A stretch of DNA of 64,000 bases from a bacterium endosymbiont of Escarpia laminata (lineage in GTDB: Bacteria; Pseudomonadota; Gammaproteobacteria; Chromatiales; Chromatiaceae). The stretch spans positions 124,001-188,000 of the forward strand of contig QGON01000068.1 of assembly GCA_003660235.1 (NCBI GenBank), read 5' to 3'. Under the pieces are notes generated by a model, which had not been told where the DNA came from, ran no database searches, and saw only the letters and a program-made list of their open reading frames with translations. Of this stretch, positions 9,096-18,390 are shown in pieces; within the stretch, counting starts at the first letter, position 1, and every line of letters starts with the position of its first letter. The position numbers and the translations under genes are program-made.

Positions 9096-9122
9096 CTTTC
9101 GGCCAAAGTCAGAATTTCTTTA
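9096..9122 (-). promoter_or_regulatory. sigma-28-type promoter for the chemoreceptor gene
   Basis: On the minus strand: TAAA (9122-9119), exactly 15 bases, then GCCGAAAG (9103-9096), matching TAAA-N15-GCCGATAA at 10 of 12 fixed positions. The chemoreceptor start (9027) lies about 65 bases downstream, with AAGGAG just before it. Confidence 0.7.
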
Positions 9123-9129
9123 GCTGAAT

Positions 9130-9152
9130 GTAGGGTGCACCGTGGGCACCAT
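9130..9152. repeat. short GTAGGGTGC repeat
   Basis: GTAGGGTGCACC, then GTGGGCACCAT, forms a small hairpin (GGTGC/GCACC). It is a partial copy of the GTAGGRTGC repeat seen at 2474 and 7318 and lies between the chemoreceptor promoter and the end of the GGDEF-EAL gene. Confidence 0.5.
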
Positions 9153-9190
9153 GATTACTGAGAACAGCCGCCAAGTGCTTCGTAGCGCCG

Positions 9191-11197
9191 TTAGAAGCAA
9201 GCCATACTACTGCTCAGGTTGAGTGATTCCCGTTCCAGCATTTGCGTGATATCGGCAGCAGGTAGTGGACGTCCATAACGAAATCCCTGACCCTGGTCGC
9301 AACCCTGCTCCTTTAAGAAGACTTCCTGGGCCATGTTCTCAATGCCCTCTGCCGTGATGGTGAGCTGAAGTGTCTTTCCCATGGCAATAATGGCCCGTGT
9401 TATGGCTGCATCATTGGGATCATTGACCAGATCACGGACAAAGGAGCGATCGATTTTCAGTTTGTCCACGGGCAACCGTTTAAGATAACTCAGGGAGGAG
9501 TATCCGGTGCCAAAGTCGTCAATAGCCATGTGTGTGCCGAGCTTTCTCAGGTTGTCCAGTGTCTCCATGGAGTGACCTGTCTCCTGCATAATGAAGCTCT
9601 CGGTTATCTCCAGCTCCAGCCACTCTGCCCTGCAATGGGTGGACTGAAGCATCTTTTCAACAGTATTAACCAGGTTGTTGTCACGGATCTGCCTGCCTGA
9701 GAGATTGACCGCCATGCGTTCAAGCCGGAATCCCGACTTTTTCCAAGCGCTCATCTGTTGGCAGGCAGTCTGCAAAACCCAGTTGCCCATAGGTATGACA
9801 AGGCCTGAGTCTTCAGCAACTTGCAGGAACCGCCCCGGTAGAAGCAGGCCCAGTTCAGGGTGTTCCCAGCGTATCAGAGCTTCTACGCCTGTAATCCGGC
9901 CATCTGCAAGTGAGATTTGTGGTTGGTAATAGAGCACCAGATCTTGTGCTTCCAGCGCATTTCGCAAACCACCCTCAAGCATAACCCGGTCATACGCGGT
10001 CTCTGTCAACTCATGGGTGTAAAACTGGTAATTACGCCGCCCCTGTTCCTTAGCCCGGTACATTGCGGCATCGGCATTAGCGACCAGTTTTTCAGCAGAA
10101 TCACCGTCTTGTGGAAAAAGGCTGATGCCGATACTTGTGCCGATAAAAAGCGCCTGATTCTGGATCTCGAATTTCTCTTCGAGAGTAGACATCAGTTTTT
10201 GTGCCAGATGTTCGATCACATTCTGATTTTCGACCTGTTCCATGACGATGACAAATTCATCGCCACCCAATCGAGAAACCGTATCATCCTTTCTTATACT
10301 GGTGCGGAGCCGTTCGCCGACCATGCGCAATAGTTCGTCCCCTGCGGCATGGCCCAAACTGTCGTTTATATTTTTAAAGTTGTCCAAGTCCAGAAACAAT
10401 ACGGCTACCTGGGTCTCGTTTCTACGTGCTCTTTCAATTGCGTGTTCAAGCCGGGCATCCAGCAGCAAACGATTGGGAAGATTGGTTAGTGCATCATGGT
10501 GGGCCAGGTGTTTGAGATTATCTTCTGCGCGCCTGCGCTCACTGATTTCGTTTTCCAACGACCTGTTGATCACGACCAGCTGATTGGTACGTACATCAAC
10601 CTGCTTCTCGAGTTGCTCACCGTGTTCTTTCAGCGCCTGCTGCGCGCTCTTTCGATCCGTAATCTCTCTATTAAGTTCTGAAATGAGTGCCTGATTCCTA
10701 TATTGATGTATCAGGGATTCCCGCAGGTGTCGATTGGTGTTTATCGCTGTCTGTGCAATTAACGCGGCATAGACAGGCACCGCAACGCCAATAGCAATAT
10801 TGAACGTTGAACCTTCCAATATGAATGCAGCCGCCAGTCCGGCAGTCATCGGGGTGATGTAGGTGTAAAATGCGGGCAGTATGCTGGAGAGAACAGGGAC
10901 GCTAGCCGCAATGGCACCAATAATCATCATAAAGACCAGGCTTCGCACAACCAGATCGTCAGAAAAATAGAGGAACAGGGATAGACTCGCCCAGAGCATG
11001 CCGACAAACAGAGTACTCTGTACATATCGCCGCACCCAGATTTCCGGGGAAACGGCATTTTCACTGTGATTGTAGCGCTTCCAAACAAGCAGACGGACGC
11101 CGCAAAAAAATATCATTGAACCCACCCACAGAACAAGCAGTGAGCGGTCAAGGCTATCTTTCATAATCATAGTGAACAGGAGCGCTGCTGCAATCAC
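9191..11197 (-). CDS. membrane GGDEF-EAL protein (c-di-GMP turnover)
   Basis: Bifunctional c-di-GMP protein. The N-terminal third has about five to six membrane segments (VFMMIIGAIAASVPVLSSIL, AFYTYITPMTAGLAAAFI), then a coiled coil (residues about 175-235), a GGDEF domain with an intact RLGGDEF signature, and an EAL domain with GVEALIRWEHP and DDFGTGYSSL. Both catalytic signatures look intact, so synthesis, hydrolysis or both are possible. The listed start is a GTG (11197), but the frame stays open for 27 plausible codons upstream (encoding QVHLLFENAVSANL) to an ATA at 11278 with GAGG ahead of it; no ATG, GTG or TTG occurs there. A sigma-28-type promoter at 11381 puts it with the chemoreceptors in a motility regulon. 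Confidence 0.9.
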   Translation of the reverse strand: MIAAALLFTMIMKDSLDRSLLVLWVGSMIFFCGVRLLVWKRYNHSENAVSPEIWVRRYVQSTLFVGMLWASLSLFLYFSDDLVVRSLVFMMIIGAIAASVPVLSSILPAFYTYITPMTAGLAAAFILEGSTFNIAIGVAVPVYAALIAQTAINTNRHLRESLIHQYRNQALISELNREITDRKSAQQALKEHGEQLEKQVDVRTNQLVVINRSLENEISERRRAEDNLKHLAHHDALTNLPNRLLLDARLEHAIERARRNETQVAVLFLDLDNFKNINDSLGHAAGDELLRMVGERLRTSIRKDDTVSRLGGDEFVIVMEQVENQNVIEHLAQKLMSTLEEKFEIQNQALFIGTSIGISLFPQDGDSAEKLVANADAAMYRAKEQGRRNYQFYTHELTETAYDRVMLEGGLRNALEAQDLVLYYQPQISLADGRITGVEALIRWEHPELGLLLPGRFLQVAEDSGLVIPMGNWVLQTACQQMSAWKKSGFRLERMAVNLSGRQIRDNNLVNTVEKMLQSTHCRAEWLELEITESFIMQETGHSMETLDNLRKLGTHMAIDDFGTGYSSLSYLKRLPVDKLKIDRSFVRDLVNDPNDAAITRAIIAMGKTLQLTITAEGIENMAQEVFLKEQGCDQGQGFRYGRPLPAADITQMLERESLNLSSSMACF

Positions 11198-11380
11198 AGT
11201 AAGGTTTGCGGAGACAGCATTTTCAAACAGCAGATGAACCTGTTCCTTGAGAACCCTCTCTGGGTGTTTGGTATTTATCTGTTTAAATCCTCAATTGTTA
11301 CCGTCAATGCTGCGCGGAAAAATGTTCACTATATGTAGGCAAGTGGTTAATGGCTAATACAATTTATCTCATCCAATAAC

Positions 11381-11407
11381 CTATCGGCTGTTCATCAATA
11401 AACATTA
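11381..11407 (-). promoter_or_regulatory. sigma-28-type promoter for the GGDEF-EAL gene
   Basis: On the minus strand: TAAT (11407-11404), 15 bases, GCCGATAG (11388-11381), matching 10 of 12 consensus positions. It lies about 100 bases upstream of the extended reading frame (11278). The remaining gap to 11566 is AT-rich and presumably holds the promoter of the rightward YiiX-like gene; nothing else is recognisable there. Confidence 0.7.
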
Positions 11408-11565
11408 ATTCATATAGATATTACTTCATTAGTTAACTGTAACATATTGTTTTTTATGCTTGTTATTTCTATACGCCTCTTTTATTTAAACAAACAGCGC
11501 AACCCTGAACCCAATATGACTGTCTATACTGGGAAGTACCACAGTAAAATGGATGGTTATTAATC

Positions 11566-12486
11566 ATGAGTGATGTTGTCCAGTGGTTATCGAAGACGCT
11601 GTCGGATTGGCTGGTCAAAGACGGCCCACCGCCAAACTCTCCATTGTGCGATTTCAAACGCCTCAATTTTGAGTTACGTCCCGGCGATGTTCTTTTGGTT
11701 GAGGGGCGTAGCAGGATCAGTGAGGTGATCAAAATCATCACACAAAGCTCCTGGACACACTCCGCCATCTACATCGGCCGGCTGTACGACATCAGAGATC
11801 CCGACCTGCAGGCTCTGGTTGCAACGCACTTTCAGGGCGATCCCAGTGAACAATTACTGATTGAGTCTCTTCTGCATGAAGGAACCATCGTTGCTCCGGT
11901 ATCCAAGTACCACATGGATCACCTGCGCATCTGCCGCCCAACAGGACTCGATCCGGATGACGCGCATGCAGTGATAGGTCATGCAATACGAGGCATCGGA
12001 AGCAGCTACGATATCCGCCATCTGCTTGATCTGGCCCGCTTCTTCTTCCCCTGGGCGATACTGCCGCGACGCTGGCGATCCAGTCTCTTTGAACATAATG
12101 CAGGCGATCCCACGCGGACGGTCTGCTCCTGCCTGTTGGCTGAGGCGTTCAATCAGGTGAATTTTCCCATCCTGCCTTTTATCGATCGCAGCGATGATGG
12201 CAGCATCCGTTTTTTCAAACGCAATCCAAGGCTCTTCACGCCCAAGGATTTCGACTACTCCCCCTATTTCAACATCATCAAATACCCGTTTCTCGGGCTG
12301 GACGACGTGGGCGTCTATCGGCGCCTGCCCTGGTGCGATGAAGCGATGATGTACAACGACAATGAGTCTGAATTCACGGAACAGGCGCAGAACTATTGTG
12401 AACCCTGTGCCACGGTGACACATCTGCATGAGGTGAAACCGAAAACCGGGGATGAGACGTATCAGCAGTTAGAGAATAAAACCTAA
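11566..12486 (+). CDS. YiiX/YebB-like NlpC/P60-family cysteine hydrolase
   Basis: 306 residues of the circularly permuted papain-like family (YiiX/YebB, PF05708-type), predicted to cleave amide or ester bonds in cell-wall or lipid substrates. The catalytic His is in SSWTHSAIYIG (about residue 64-74) after the RPGDVLLVEG strand, and the catalytic Cys in RTVCSCLLAEAF (about 186-197). No signal peptide is evident. The C-terminal ~60 residues (from VYRRLPWC) carry no known motif. It is 31 bases upstream of fadE and may be transcribed with the beta-oxidation genes, but a functional link is not obvious. The ATG follows ATTAATC with no strong Shine-Dalgarno. Confidence 0.75.
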   Translation: MSDVVQWLSKTLSDWLVKDGPPPNSPLCDFKRLNFELRPGDVLLVEGRSRISEVIKIITQSSWTHSAIYIGRLYDIRDPDLQALVATHFQGDPSEQLLIESLLHEGTIVAPVSKYHMDHLRICRPTGLDPDDAHAVIGHAIRGIGSSYDIRHLLDLARFFFPWAILPRRWRSSLFEHNAGDPTRTVCSCLLAEAFNQVNFPILPFIDRSDDGSIRFFKRNPRLFTPKDFDYSPYFNIIKYPFLGLDDVGVYRRLPWCDEAMMYNDNESEFTEQAQNYCEPCATVTHLHEVKPKTGDETYQQLENKT

Positions 12487-12517
12487 TGTAAAGCTGCGCA
12501 GCAGCGGGAGCGTGAAG

Positions 12518-14995
12518 ATGGCGGCAATAGGCACTCTTCTGATACTGATCGTCCTGTGGGCTCTGGCCTACAGTTCAGCCAAGGCTATCGTCTGGGCTTT
12601 ATTGCCCCCTGCCCTGCTCATCTCCCTGCAGTTGGGTGGCCTGATCGGCACGTTCGGGGCAACTGTTTGCTGGATCGGCTACGCCACCGGTATGTTTTTC
12701 TACCTGCTTCCGGGCCTGCGTCTTCGCTTGATCAGCGGACCGCTGTTGAGGCAATTCCGACGAGTCATGCCCGCCATGTCATCAACAGAGCGTGAGGCAT
12801 TGCACGCCGGAAATGTGTGGTGGGATGGTGAACTCTTCAGCGGCCAACCCAACTGGCAACGGTTACTGGAACAGCCCGAACCCCAGTTGACGGAACAAGA
12901 GCAGGCCTTCATCGACGGGCCAGCCGATAGACTCTGTAAAATGCTGGACGATTGGCAGATCACCCATCACGACAAGGATCTGCCAAAAACGGTCTGGTCA
13001 TTTATCAAGCAATCGGGATTTTTCGGCATGATTATCCCCCGCGCCTATGGCGGTCTTGAGTTCTCCGCCTTTGCCCACTCCACCATTGTGATGAAGATTG
13101 CCAGCCGCAGTATCACCGCAGCCGTCACCGTGATGGTTCCCAACTCTCTGGGACCGGCAAAGCTACTGCTGCACTATGGGACTCAGGCACAAAAAGAGCG
13201 TTATCTCAGAAGACTGGCCAAAGGTGAGGAGGTCCCCTGTTTTGCCCTTACCGGCCCCGATGCCGGCAGTGATGCAGGTGCGATCCCCGATCGCGGTGTG
13301 GTTACCGAGGGCGTGTTTAATGGCCAACGGCTGCTCGGCATCCGTCTCAACTGGGAGAAACGCTATATCACACTGGGTCCGGTGGCCACGCTCATAGGAC
13401 TGGCCTTCAAACTTTACGATCCCGATCACCTGCTGGGTAGTGATACCTCTCTGGGAATCACTGTTGCATTGATTCCCAGTAAAACCAAAGGCGTTGAAAT
13501 CGGGCAACGTCACATGCCACTGAACATCCCGTTCCAGAATGGCCCCATTCGGGGTAAAGATGTCTTTATTCCCCTCGACTGGGTGATTGGCGAGCAGTCC
13601 GGCATCGGACAGGGGTGGCGGATGTTGGTTGAAAGCCTCTCCGAAGGACGTGGTATCTCACTACCGGCACTGGCAACCGGGGCCGGCAAGGCCGCCAGCC
13701 GCTACACCGGCACCTATGCTGCGGTCCGCCGTCAGTTCGGACAACCCATCGGTAATTTTGAAGGTGTCGAGGAGGCACTCGCCAGAATCGCCGGTATCAC
13801 CTATCAGATGGATGCCGCCCGATTGCTGACAGTCAGTGCGCTCGACAGTGGTGAAAAACCGTCGGTGATCTCCGCCATTGTGAAATACCACCTCACCGAA
13901 CGCTATCGCCAGGTGGTCAACGATGCGATGGACATCCAGGGCGGCAGCGGTATCTGCCTGGGACCGCGTAACCTCATGGGCCGGGTCTATCAGGCCATTC
14001 CCATTGCTATCACTGTGGAAGGGGCGAATATCCTGACCCGCAGCATGATCATCTTTGGTCAGGGTGCAATTCGCTGCCACCCTTATATCCTGCAGGAGTT
14101 TTCCGCCGCCCAAGAGAAGGAGTGGAAGCATGCGCTGAGTACCTTCGACAAGGCGCTCTTCGGACACATTGGTTTCCTCGTCACCAATCTGGCGCGTACT
14201 TTTTGGCTCGGCATCACTCATGGACGCCTCTCCGAGCGTCCCGTAAAGGGTGTGGCTGGGCACTATTTTCAGCAGCTCAACTGGATGAGCGCCGCCTTCG
14301 CGCTATCGGCGGATCTCGCACTGATGACCCTGGGCGGCGCACTCAAACGCAAAGAGCGCCTCTCTGCGCGGTTGGGTGACCTTCTGAGCGAACTCTACAT
14401 TGCCAGTGCCGCCCTCAAGCACTTTATCGACGGGCATCAGCGTTACGCCGACATCCCTCTGCTGCAGTGGGCGATGGAGGACTCCCTTTATCGCATGCAG
14501 GAAGCCTTCACCGGCATCTTTCGCAATCTACCGTTTCGCCCGTTGGCCTGGATAGTGAGACTGCTCACCTTCCCCACAGGACTGCCTTACCACAAACCAT
14601 CAGACCACCTGGATCATGCCGTAGCAGGCGCCATCCTGAAGCCGGGTGAGGCCAGAACGCGTCTTACCGCCGGGATATTTCTCAGCAGCGATCTCCACGA
14701 ACCTGTGGCGCGTCTCGACCAGGCGTTAGCGGCCGCAGCGGCATCGGCCCCGGTCGAGAAGACACTGCGACAGGCACGGCGGGCCGGACAGATTCACCCC
14801 GGCACAAACGAAGCAATGGTCGCCGAAGCAGTGGAGATCGGCATCCTCACGGAGAGCGATGCCCAGCTCGTGCTGGAGACGCAGAGACTAAGAGATCAAG
14901 TCATACAGGTCGACGCCTTTGACGATTTGTCGCCAAGAAACAAGGAAAAATCCCAACAGAGTGGGACATCGATCAGACATCTTGGCGCTGCGTAG
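12518..14995 (+). CDS. fadE: acyl-CoA dehydrogenase FadE
   Basis: First enzyme of aerobic fatty-acid beta-oxidation: FAD-dependent oxidation of acyl-CoA to trans-2-enoyl-CoA. At 825 residues it matches the long FadE type (E. coli 814), with hydrophobic N-terminal segments (about residues 1-60) that anchor it to the membrane, the acyl-CoA dehydrogenase core (ALTGPDAGSDAG, GRGISLPALATG, FGQPIGNFEGVEEALARIAG, DIQGGSGI) and a long C-terminal extension. ATG at 12518 is preferred over the GTG at 12512 because GGGAG lies seven bases before it. The stop codon is the TAG inside the repeat at 14992. It heads an operon with thiolase, fadJ-type and acyl-CoA ligase genes. Confidence 0.95.
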   Translation: MAAIGTLLILIVLWALAYSSAKAIVWALLPPALLISLQLGGLIGTFGATVCWIGYATGMFFYLLPGLRLRLISGPLLRQFRRVMPAMSSTEREALHAGNVWWDGELFSGQPNWQRLLEQPEPQLTEQEQAFIDGPADRLCKMLDDWQITHHDKDLPKTVWSFIKQSGFFGMIIPRAYGGLEFSAFAHSTIVMKIASRSITAAVTVMVPNSLGPAKLLLHYGTQAQKERYLRRLAKGEEVPCFALTGPDAGSDAGAIPDRGVVTEGVFNGQRLLGIRLNWEKRYITLGPVATLIGLAFKLYDPDHLLGSDTSLGITVALIPSKTKGVEIGQRHMPLNIPFQNGPIRGKDVFIPLDWVIGEQSGIGQGWRMLVESLSEGRGISLPALATGAGKAASRYTGTYAAVRRQFGQPIGNFEGVEEALARIAGITYQMDAARLLTVSALDSGEKPSVISAIVKYHLTERYRQVVNDAMDIQGGSGICLGPRNLMGRVYQAIPIAITVEGANILTRSMIIFGQGAIRCHPYILQEFSAAQEKEWKHALSTFDKALFGHIGFLVTNLARTFWLGITHGRLSERPVKGVAGHYFQQLNWMSAAFALSADLALMTLGGALKRKERLSARLGDLLSELYIASAALKHFIDGHQRYADIPLLQWAMEDSLYRMQEAFTGIFRNLPFRPLAWIVRLLTFPTGLPYHKPSDHLDHAVAGAILKPGEARTRLTAGIFLSSDLHEPVARLDQALAAAAASAPVEKTLRQARRAGQIHPGTNEAMVAEAVEIGILTESDAQLVLETQRLRDQVIQVDAFDDLSPRNKEKSQQSGTSIRHLGAA

Positions 14996-15015
14996 GAGCG
15001 GCGCCCTCGCCGCGA
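14992..15015. repeat. GC-rich palindromic repeat at the fadE stop codon
   Basis: GTAGGAGCGGCGCCCTCGCCGCGA contains the palindrome GCGGCG-ccct-CGCCGC. Its TAG is the fadE stop codon. Similar pieces appear at 56069-56086 (CCTCGCCGCTCCTACG) and 58708-58735, indicating a dispersed repeat. Confidence 0.55.
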
Positions 15016-15075
15016 AAACTCCGTAGGTGGGGCAAACCATAAAGAGATTGAATGTATCAGAAACGGAGAGGAGTA

Positions 15076-16365
15076 ATGGAAGAGAAGAGACCCGTCTATA
15101 TCGTGGATGGCAGCCGTACACCCTTCATCAAGATGAAGGGCCGTCCCGGCCCCTTCCGGGCATCTGATCTTGCAGTTGCCGCAGGACGGCCACTGCTGGC
15201 CCGACACAATTTCAGTCCGTCCCAACTGGATGAAGTTATCCTCGGATGCGTCTCATCCGGTCCGGATGAGGTCAATATCGCACGGGTTGCCGCGCTGCGT
15301 ATCGGCTGCGGCGACAAGGTGCCTGCCTGGACTGTACAGCGTAACTGCGCCTCGGGATTACAGGCGCTGGACAGTGCCGCACAAAATATCGCCACTGGGC
15401 GAAGTGATCTGGTTCTGGCCGGTGGTACCGAGGCGATGAGTCACCACCCGGTACTGATCAACGACCGCATGCTCAACTGGTTGGCCCAGTGGAACCGGGC
15501 CAAAGGCTTTAGCACCCACGGCCGTCAGCTTGCAGCCCTGCGTCCCCACCATTTTCAGCTGATCATCGCCCTGCTGCGGGGTCTGACAGATCCTATCGTC
15601 GGTCTCTCCATGGGACAGACTGCGGAAAAACTCGCATGGCGCTTCAACATCAGTCGTAAGGCGATGGATGCCTTTGCCCTTTTGAGTCACCAGCATCTCG
15701 CACAGGCCGTCAACGAAAAACGTCTGGATGAGATCGAACCGATCTTCGACAGCAAGGGCAATCTCTACGAGACGGATGAGGGACTGCGGATCGACAGCGA
15801 TATGGAAAAGCTGGCCCGTCTGCGACCGGTTTTCGACCGCCCGGTCGGCAAGGTGACTGCCGGCAACAGCGCCCAGGTGACTGACGGCGCCGCTCTATTG
15901 TTGCTCGCATCCGAAGGTGCCGTCGAACAGCACCATCTGCCGGTGCTTGGCCGCATCATCGACACAGAATGGAGTGCACTCGATCCCAGCCAGATGGGGC
16001 TGGGCCCGGTGCATGCCATGGCCAGGTTGTTGCGGCGCAGAAACCTGGAGAGTGAAGCCATCGACTACTGGGAGATCAATGAAGCCTTTGCGGCCCAGGT
16101 ACTCGCCTGTCTCGCCGCCTGGAAGGATGCCGATTACATGCAGGATAGAGTGGGTATAGACACACCGCTCGCGCCTATCCCAAAGGATCGATTGAATGTG
16201 GATGGCGGCGCCATCAGCATCGGCCATCCTGTCGGTGCAAGCGGCGCCCGGCTGGTTCTGCATCTGCTAAAGACCCTGCATCAAAATAATGCGCAGACAG
16301 GTGTGGCGAGTCTCTGTATCGGTGGCGGCCAGGGCGGCGCAATGTTGGTGGAGGCGGTGAAATGA
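15076..16365 (+). CDS. fadI: acetyl-CoA C-acyltransferase (thiolase, FadI-type)
   Basis: Thiolytic cleavage of 3-ketoacyl-CoA, the last step of beta-oxidation. The protein is 429 residues from ATG 15076, which follows GGAGAGGAG; an in-frame ATG eight codons upstream lacks such a site. The three thiolase active-site motifs are intact: QRNCASGLQALDSAA (nucleophilic Cys near residue 90), GGAISIGHPVGASGAR (His) and LCIGGGQGGAM (second Cys). EINEAFAAQ is also typical. The longer loop between the first two motifs fits FadI rather than the shorter FadA. It overlaps the next gene by the ATGA at 16362, indicating translational coupling of thiolase and hydratase/dehydrogenase as in fadIJ. Confidence 0.92.
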   Translation: MEEKRPVYIVDGSRTPFIKMKGRPGPFRASDLAVAAGRPLLARHNFSPSQLDEVILGCVSSGPDEVNIARVAALRIGCGDKVPAWTVQRNCASGLQALDSAAQNIATGRSDLVLAGGTEAMSHHPVLINDRMLNWLAQWNRAKGFSTHGRQLAALRPHHFQLIIALLRGLTDPIVGLSMGQTAEKLAWRFNISRKAMDAFALLSHQHLAQAVNEKRLDEIEPIFDSKGNLYETDEGLRIDSDMEKLARLRPVFDRPVGKVTAGNSAQVTDGAALLLLASEGAVEQHHLPVLGRIIDTEWSALDPSQMGLGPVHAMARLLRRRNLESEAIDYWEINEAFAAQVLACLAAWKDADYMQDRVGIDTPLAPIPKDRLNVDGGAISIGHPVGASGARLVLHLLKTLHQNNAQTGVASLCIGGGQGGAMLVEAVK

Positions 16366-18389
16366 AGAAGCATTGGAAATTGGAACGAACCCCTGACGGC
16401 ATCGGCTGGCTCCATTTCGATCATGCCGACTCGCCGGTCAACATCCTCTCCACAGAAGCCTTTGAGCAGTTCGACGGCATACTGGCGGAGATCGAGGCCG
16501 ATCCCCCCAAGGGATTGATCATCCTCTCCGACAAAAAGTCTGGATTCATCGCCGGTGCAGATGTCAAAAACTTCCGCAAGGCCCAGCAGCCCGACCAGGT
16601 TGAAGCGCACATCCACCATGTTCACAGAATCTTCCAACGTCTGGAGGATCTGCCCTGTCCCACCCTGGCGCTGATTCATGGTTTCTGCCTCGGTGGCGGT
16701 CTAGAACTCGCCCTTGCCTGCGACTATCGCATTGCGCGGGATGACGAGGGGACCCGCCTCTCCTTCCCCGAAGTCCGGCTCGGCATCTTTCCCGGCTATG
16801 GGGGAAGTGTGCGTAGTGTCCGCTTACTGGGCCCAATTCCGGCAATGAAATTCATGTTGGGTGGACGCAGCATCAGTGGACGCAGCGCAAAACGGTTGGG
16901 ATTGGTGGATCAAACGGCACCGGAGCGCCAACTGAAACATGCCGCAGCGCAATTGATAACCTCGGCGCCGCCACCCCATCAACCGGCAGCCTGGACAAAA
17001 CTGCTGAACATCACTCCCGCGCGCCAATTGCTCGCGCCGATACTGCACAGAGCGACGGCCAAAAAAGTTCGCGAAGCGCACTATCCCGCCCCCTTCGCGT
17101 TGATCAATCACTGGCGTGATAGCGGGGGGAACGAGCAGCTCATGTTTGCCAGTGAGGCGACAAATCTGGGCCAGCTGATCACCGGTCCAACGGCGCAAAA
17201 TCTGATTCGGGTCTTCTTCCTGCAGGAGCGACTCAAATCGGTTGCCGCTGGTATCGACTTCAAATCCCGGCAAGTGCATGTCATCGGCGGCGGCATCATG
17301 GGGGGAGACATTGCTGCATGGTGCGCGCTGAAAGGTCAGCGCGTCACACTGCAGGATCGGGAGGCAAAATTCCTCACCCAGGCAGTAAACCGTGCCCACA
17401 AACTGTTTCAACGCAAACTGAAGTCCAAACGGTTGGTTCAGGCTGCCATGGACCGTCTAATGCCTGACCCCAGAGGCTATGGGGTAAAGCACGCAGATGT
17501 GGTCATCGAGGCGATATACGAGGATCTGGAGGCCAAGCAAACCCTGTTCCGCGACCTTGAATCAAAAGTGGGACCGGACACCCTGCTCGCCACCAATACC
17601 TCCAGCATTCCGCTGGAGAGTATCTGCGAAGCGCTCGAAAATCCTGAACGTCTGATCGGACTGCACTTCTTCAACCCGGTTGCGAAGATGCAACTGATCG
17701 AAGTGGTTTCCGGCAGAGAGACCAATCCCCTATTAATGCAAAAAGGCGCCGCCTTCTCCCGCAGCATCGACCGCCTTCCCCTGCCGGTCAGAAGCAGTCC
17801 AGGATTCCTGGTCAATCGCATCCTGATGCCCTATCTGTTGGAAGCCATAGAACTGCTGGGGGAAGGAGTCCCCGGTCCGCTGATCGACAATGCCGCCACC
17901 CACTTTGGCATGCCGATGGGACCCGTGGAACTGGCAGACAGGGTCGGACTCGATATCTGTCTTGCGGTGGCAAACAAGCTGGCGCCTGTGTTCAATCTTG
18001 AGGTGCCGGAACAGCTGCATGTGATGGTCGATCAGAAACGGTTGGGGGTAAAAACCGGAGCGGGTTTCTATCGTTACGAAAAGGGCAAGGCGATCAAGGA
18101 GGACCTGGATAGCCAGTTTCACGCGCCTAATGATCTGGCTGACAGAATGATCTTTCGACTGCTCAACGAAGCAGTGGCCTGTCTGCGAGAACAGGTGGTT
18201 GAAGATGAGGATCTGCTGGACGCCGGCATCATTTTCGGTACCGGCTTTGCCCCTTTCCGCGGCGGCCCGATGCACTACATCCACAGCGGTGGATTAACAC
18301 GTATGCGCCAACGCCTGAATGAGCTGGAACAGTTGCACGGCGACCAGTTTCATCCGGACTCCGGCTGGACTAACTTGAGTGGTGCCTGA
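16362..18389 (+). CDS. fadJ: FadJ-type enoyl-CoA hydratase / 3-hydroxyacyl-CoA dehydrogenase
   Basis: Two-step beta-oxidation enzyme, 675 residues. The crotonase half (about 1-190) has the oxyanion segment GFIAGADVKNF and both catalytic Glu residues, in GGGLELALACDYR and FPEVRLGIFPGYGG. The dehydrogenase half (about 305-600) begins with the NAD motif VIGGGIMGGDIA and has NTSSIPLESI and the catalytic His in GLHFFNPVAKMQLIEVV, then the C-terminal helical repeat (FLVNRILMPYL, GPVELADRVGLD). It is translationally coupled to the upstream thiolase and overlaps or abuts the acyl-CoA ligase gene, so all four beta-oxidation proteins come from one transcript. Confidence 0.94.
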   Translation: MKKHWKLERTPDGIGWLHFDHADSPVNILSTEAFEQFDGILAEIEADPPKGLIILSDKKSGFIAGADVKNFRKAQQPDQVEAHIHHVHRIFQRLEDLPCPTLALIHGFCLGGGLELALACDYRIARDDEGTRLSFPEVRLGIFPGYGGSVRSVRLLGPIPAMKFMLGGRSISGRSAKRLGLVDQTAPERQLKHAAAQLITSAPPPHQPAAWTKLLNITPARQLLAPILHRATAKKVREAHYPAPFALINHWRDSGGNEQLMFASEATNLGQLITGPTAQNLIRVFFLQERLKSVAAGIDFKSRQVHVIGGGIMGGDIAAWCALKGQRVTLQDREAKFLTQAVNRAHKLFQRKLKSKRLVQAAMDRLMPDPRGYGVKHADVVIEAIYEDLEAKQTLFRDLESKVGPDTLLATNTSSIPLESICEALENPERLIGLHFFNPVAKMQLIEVVSGRETNPLLMQKGAAFSRSIDRLPLPVRSSPGFLVNRILMPYLLEAIELLGEGVPGPLIDNAATHFGMPMGPVELADRVGLDICLAVANKLAPVFNLEVPEQLHVMVDQKRLGVKTGAGFYRYEKGKAIKEDLDSQFHAPNDLADRMIFRLLNEAVACLREQVVEDEDLLDAGIIFGTGFAPFRGGPMHYIHSGGLTRMRQRLNELEQLHGDQFHPDSGWTNLSGA

Positions 18390-18390
18390 C

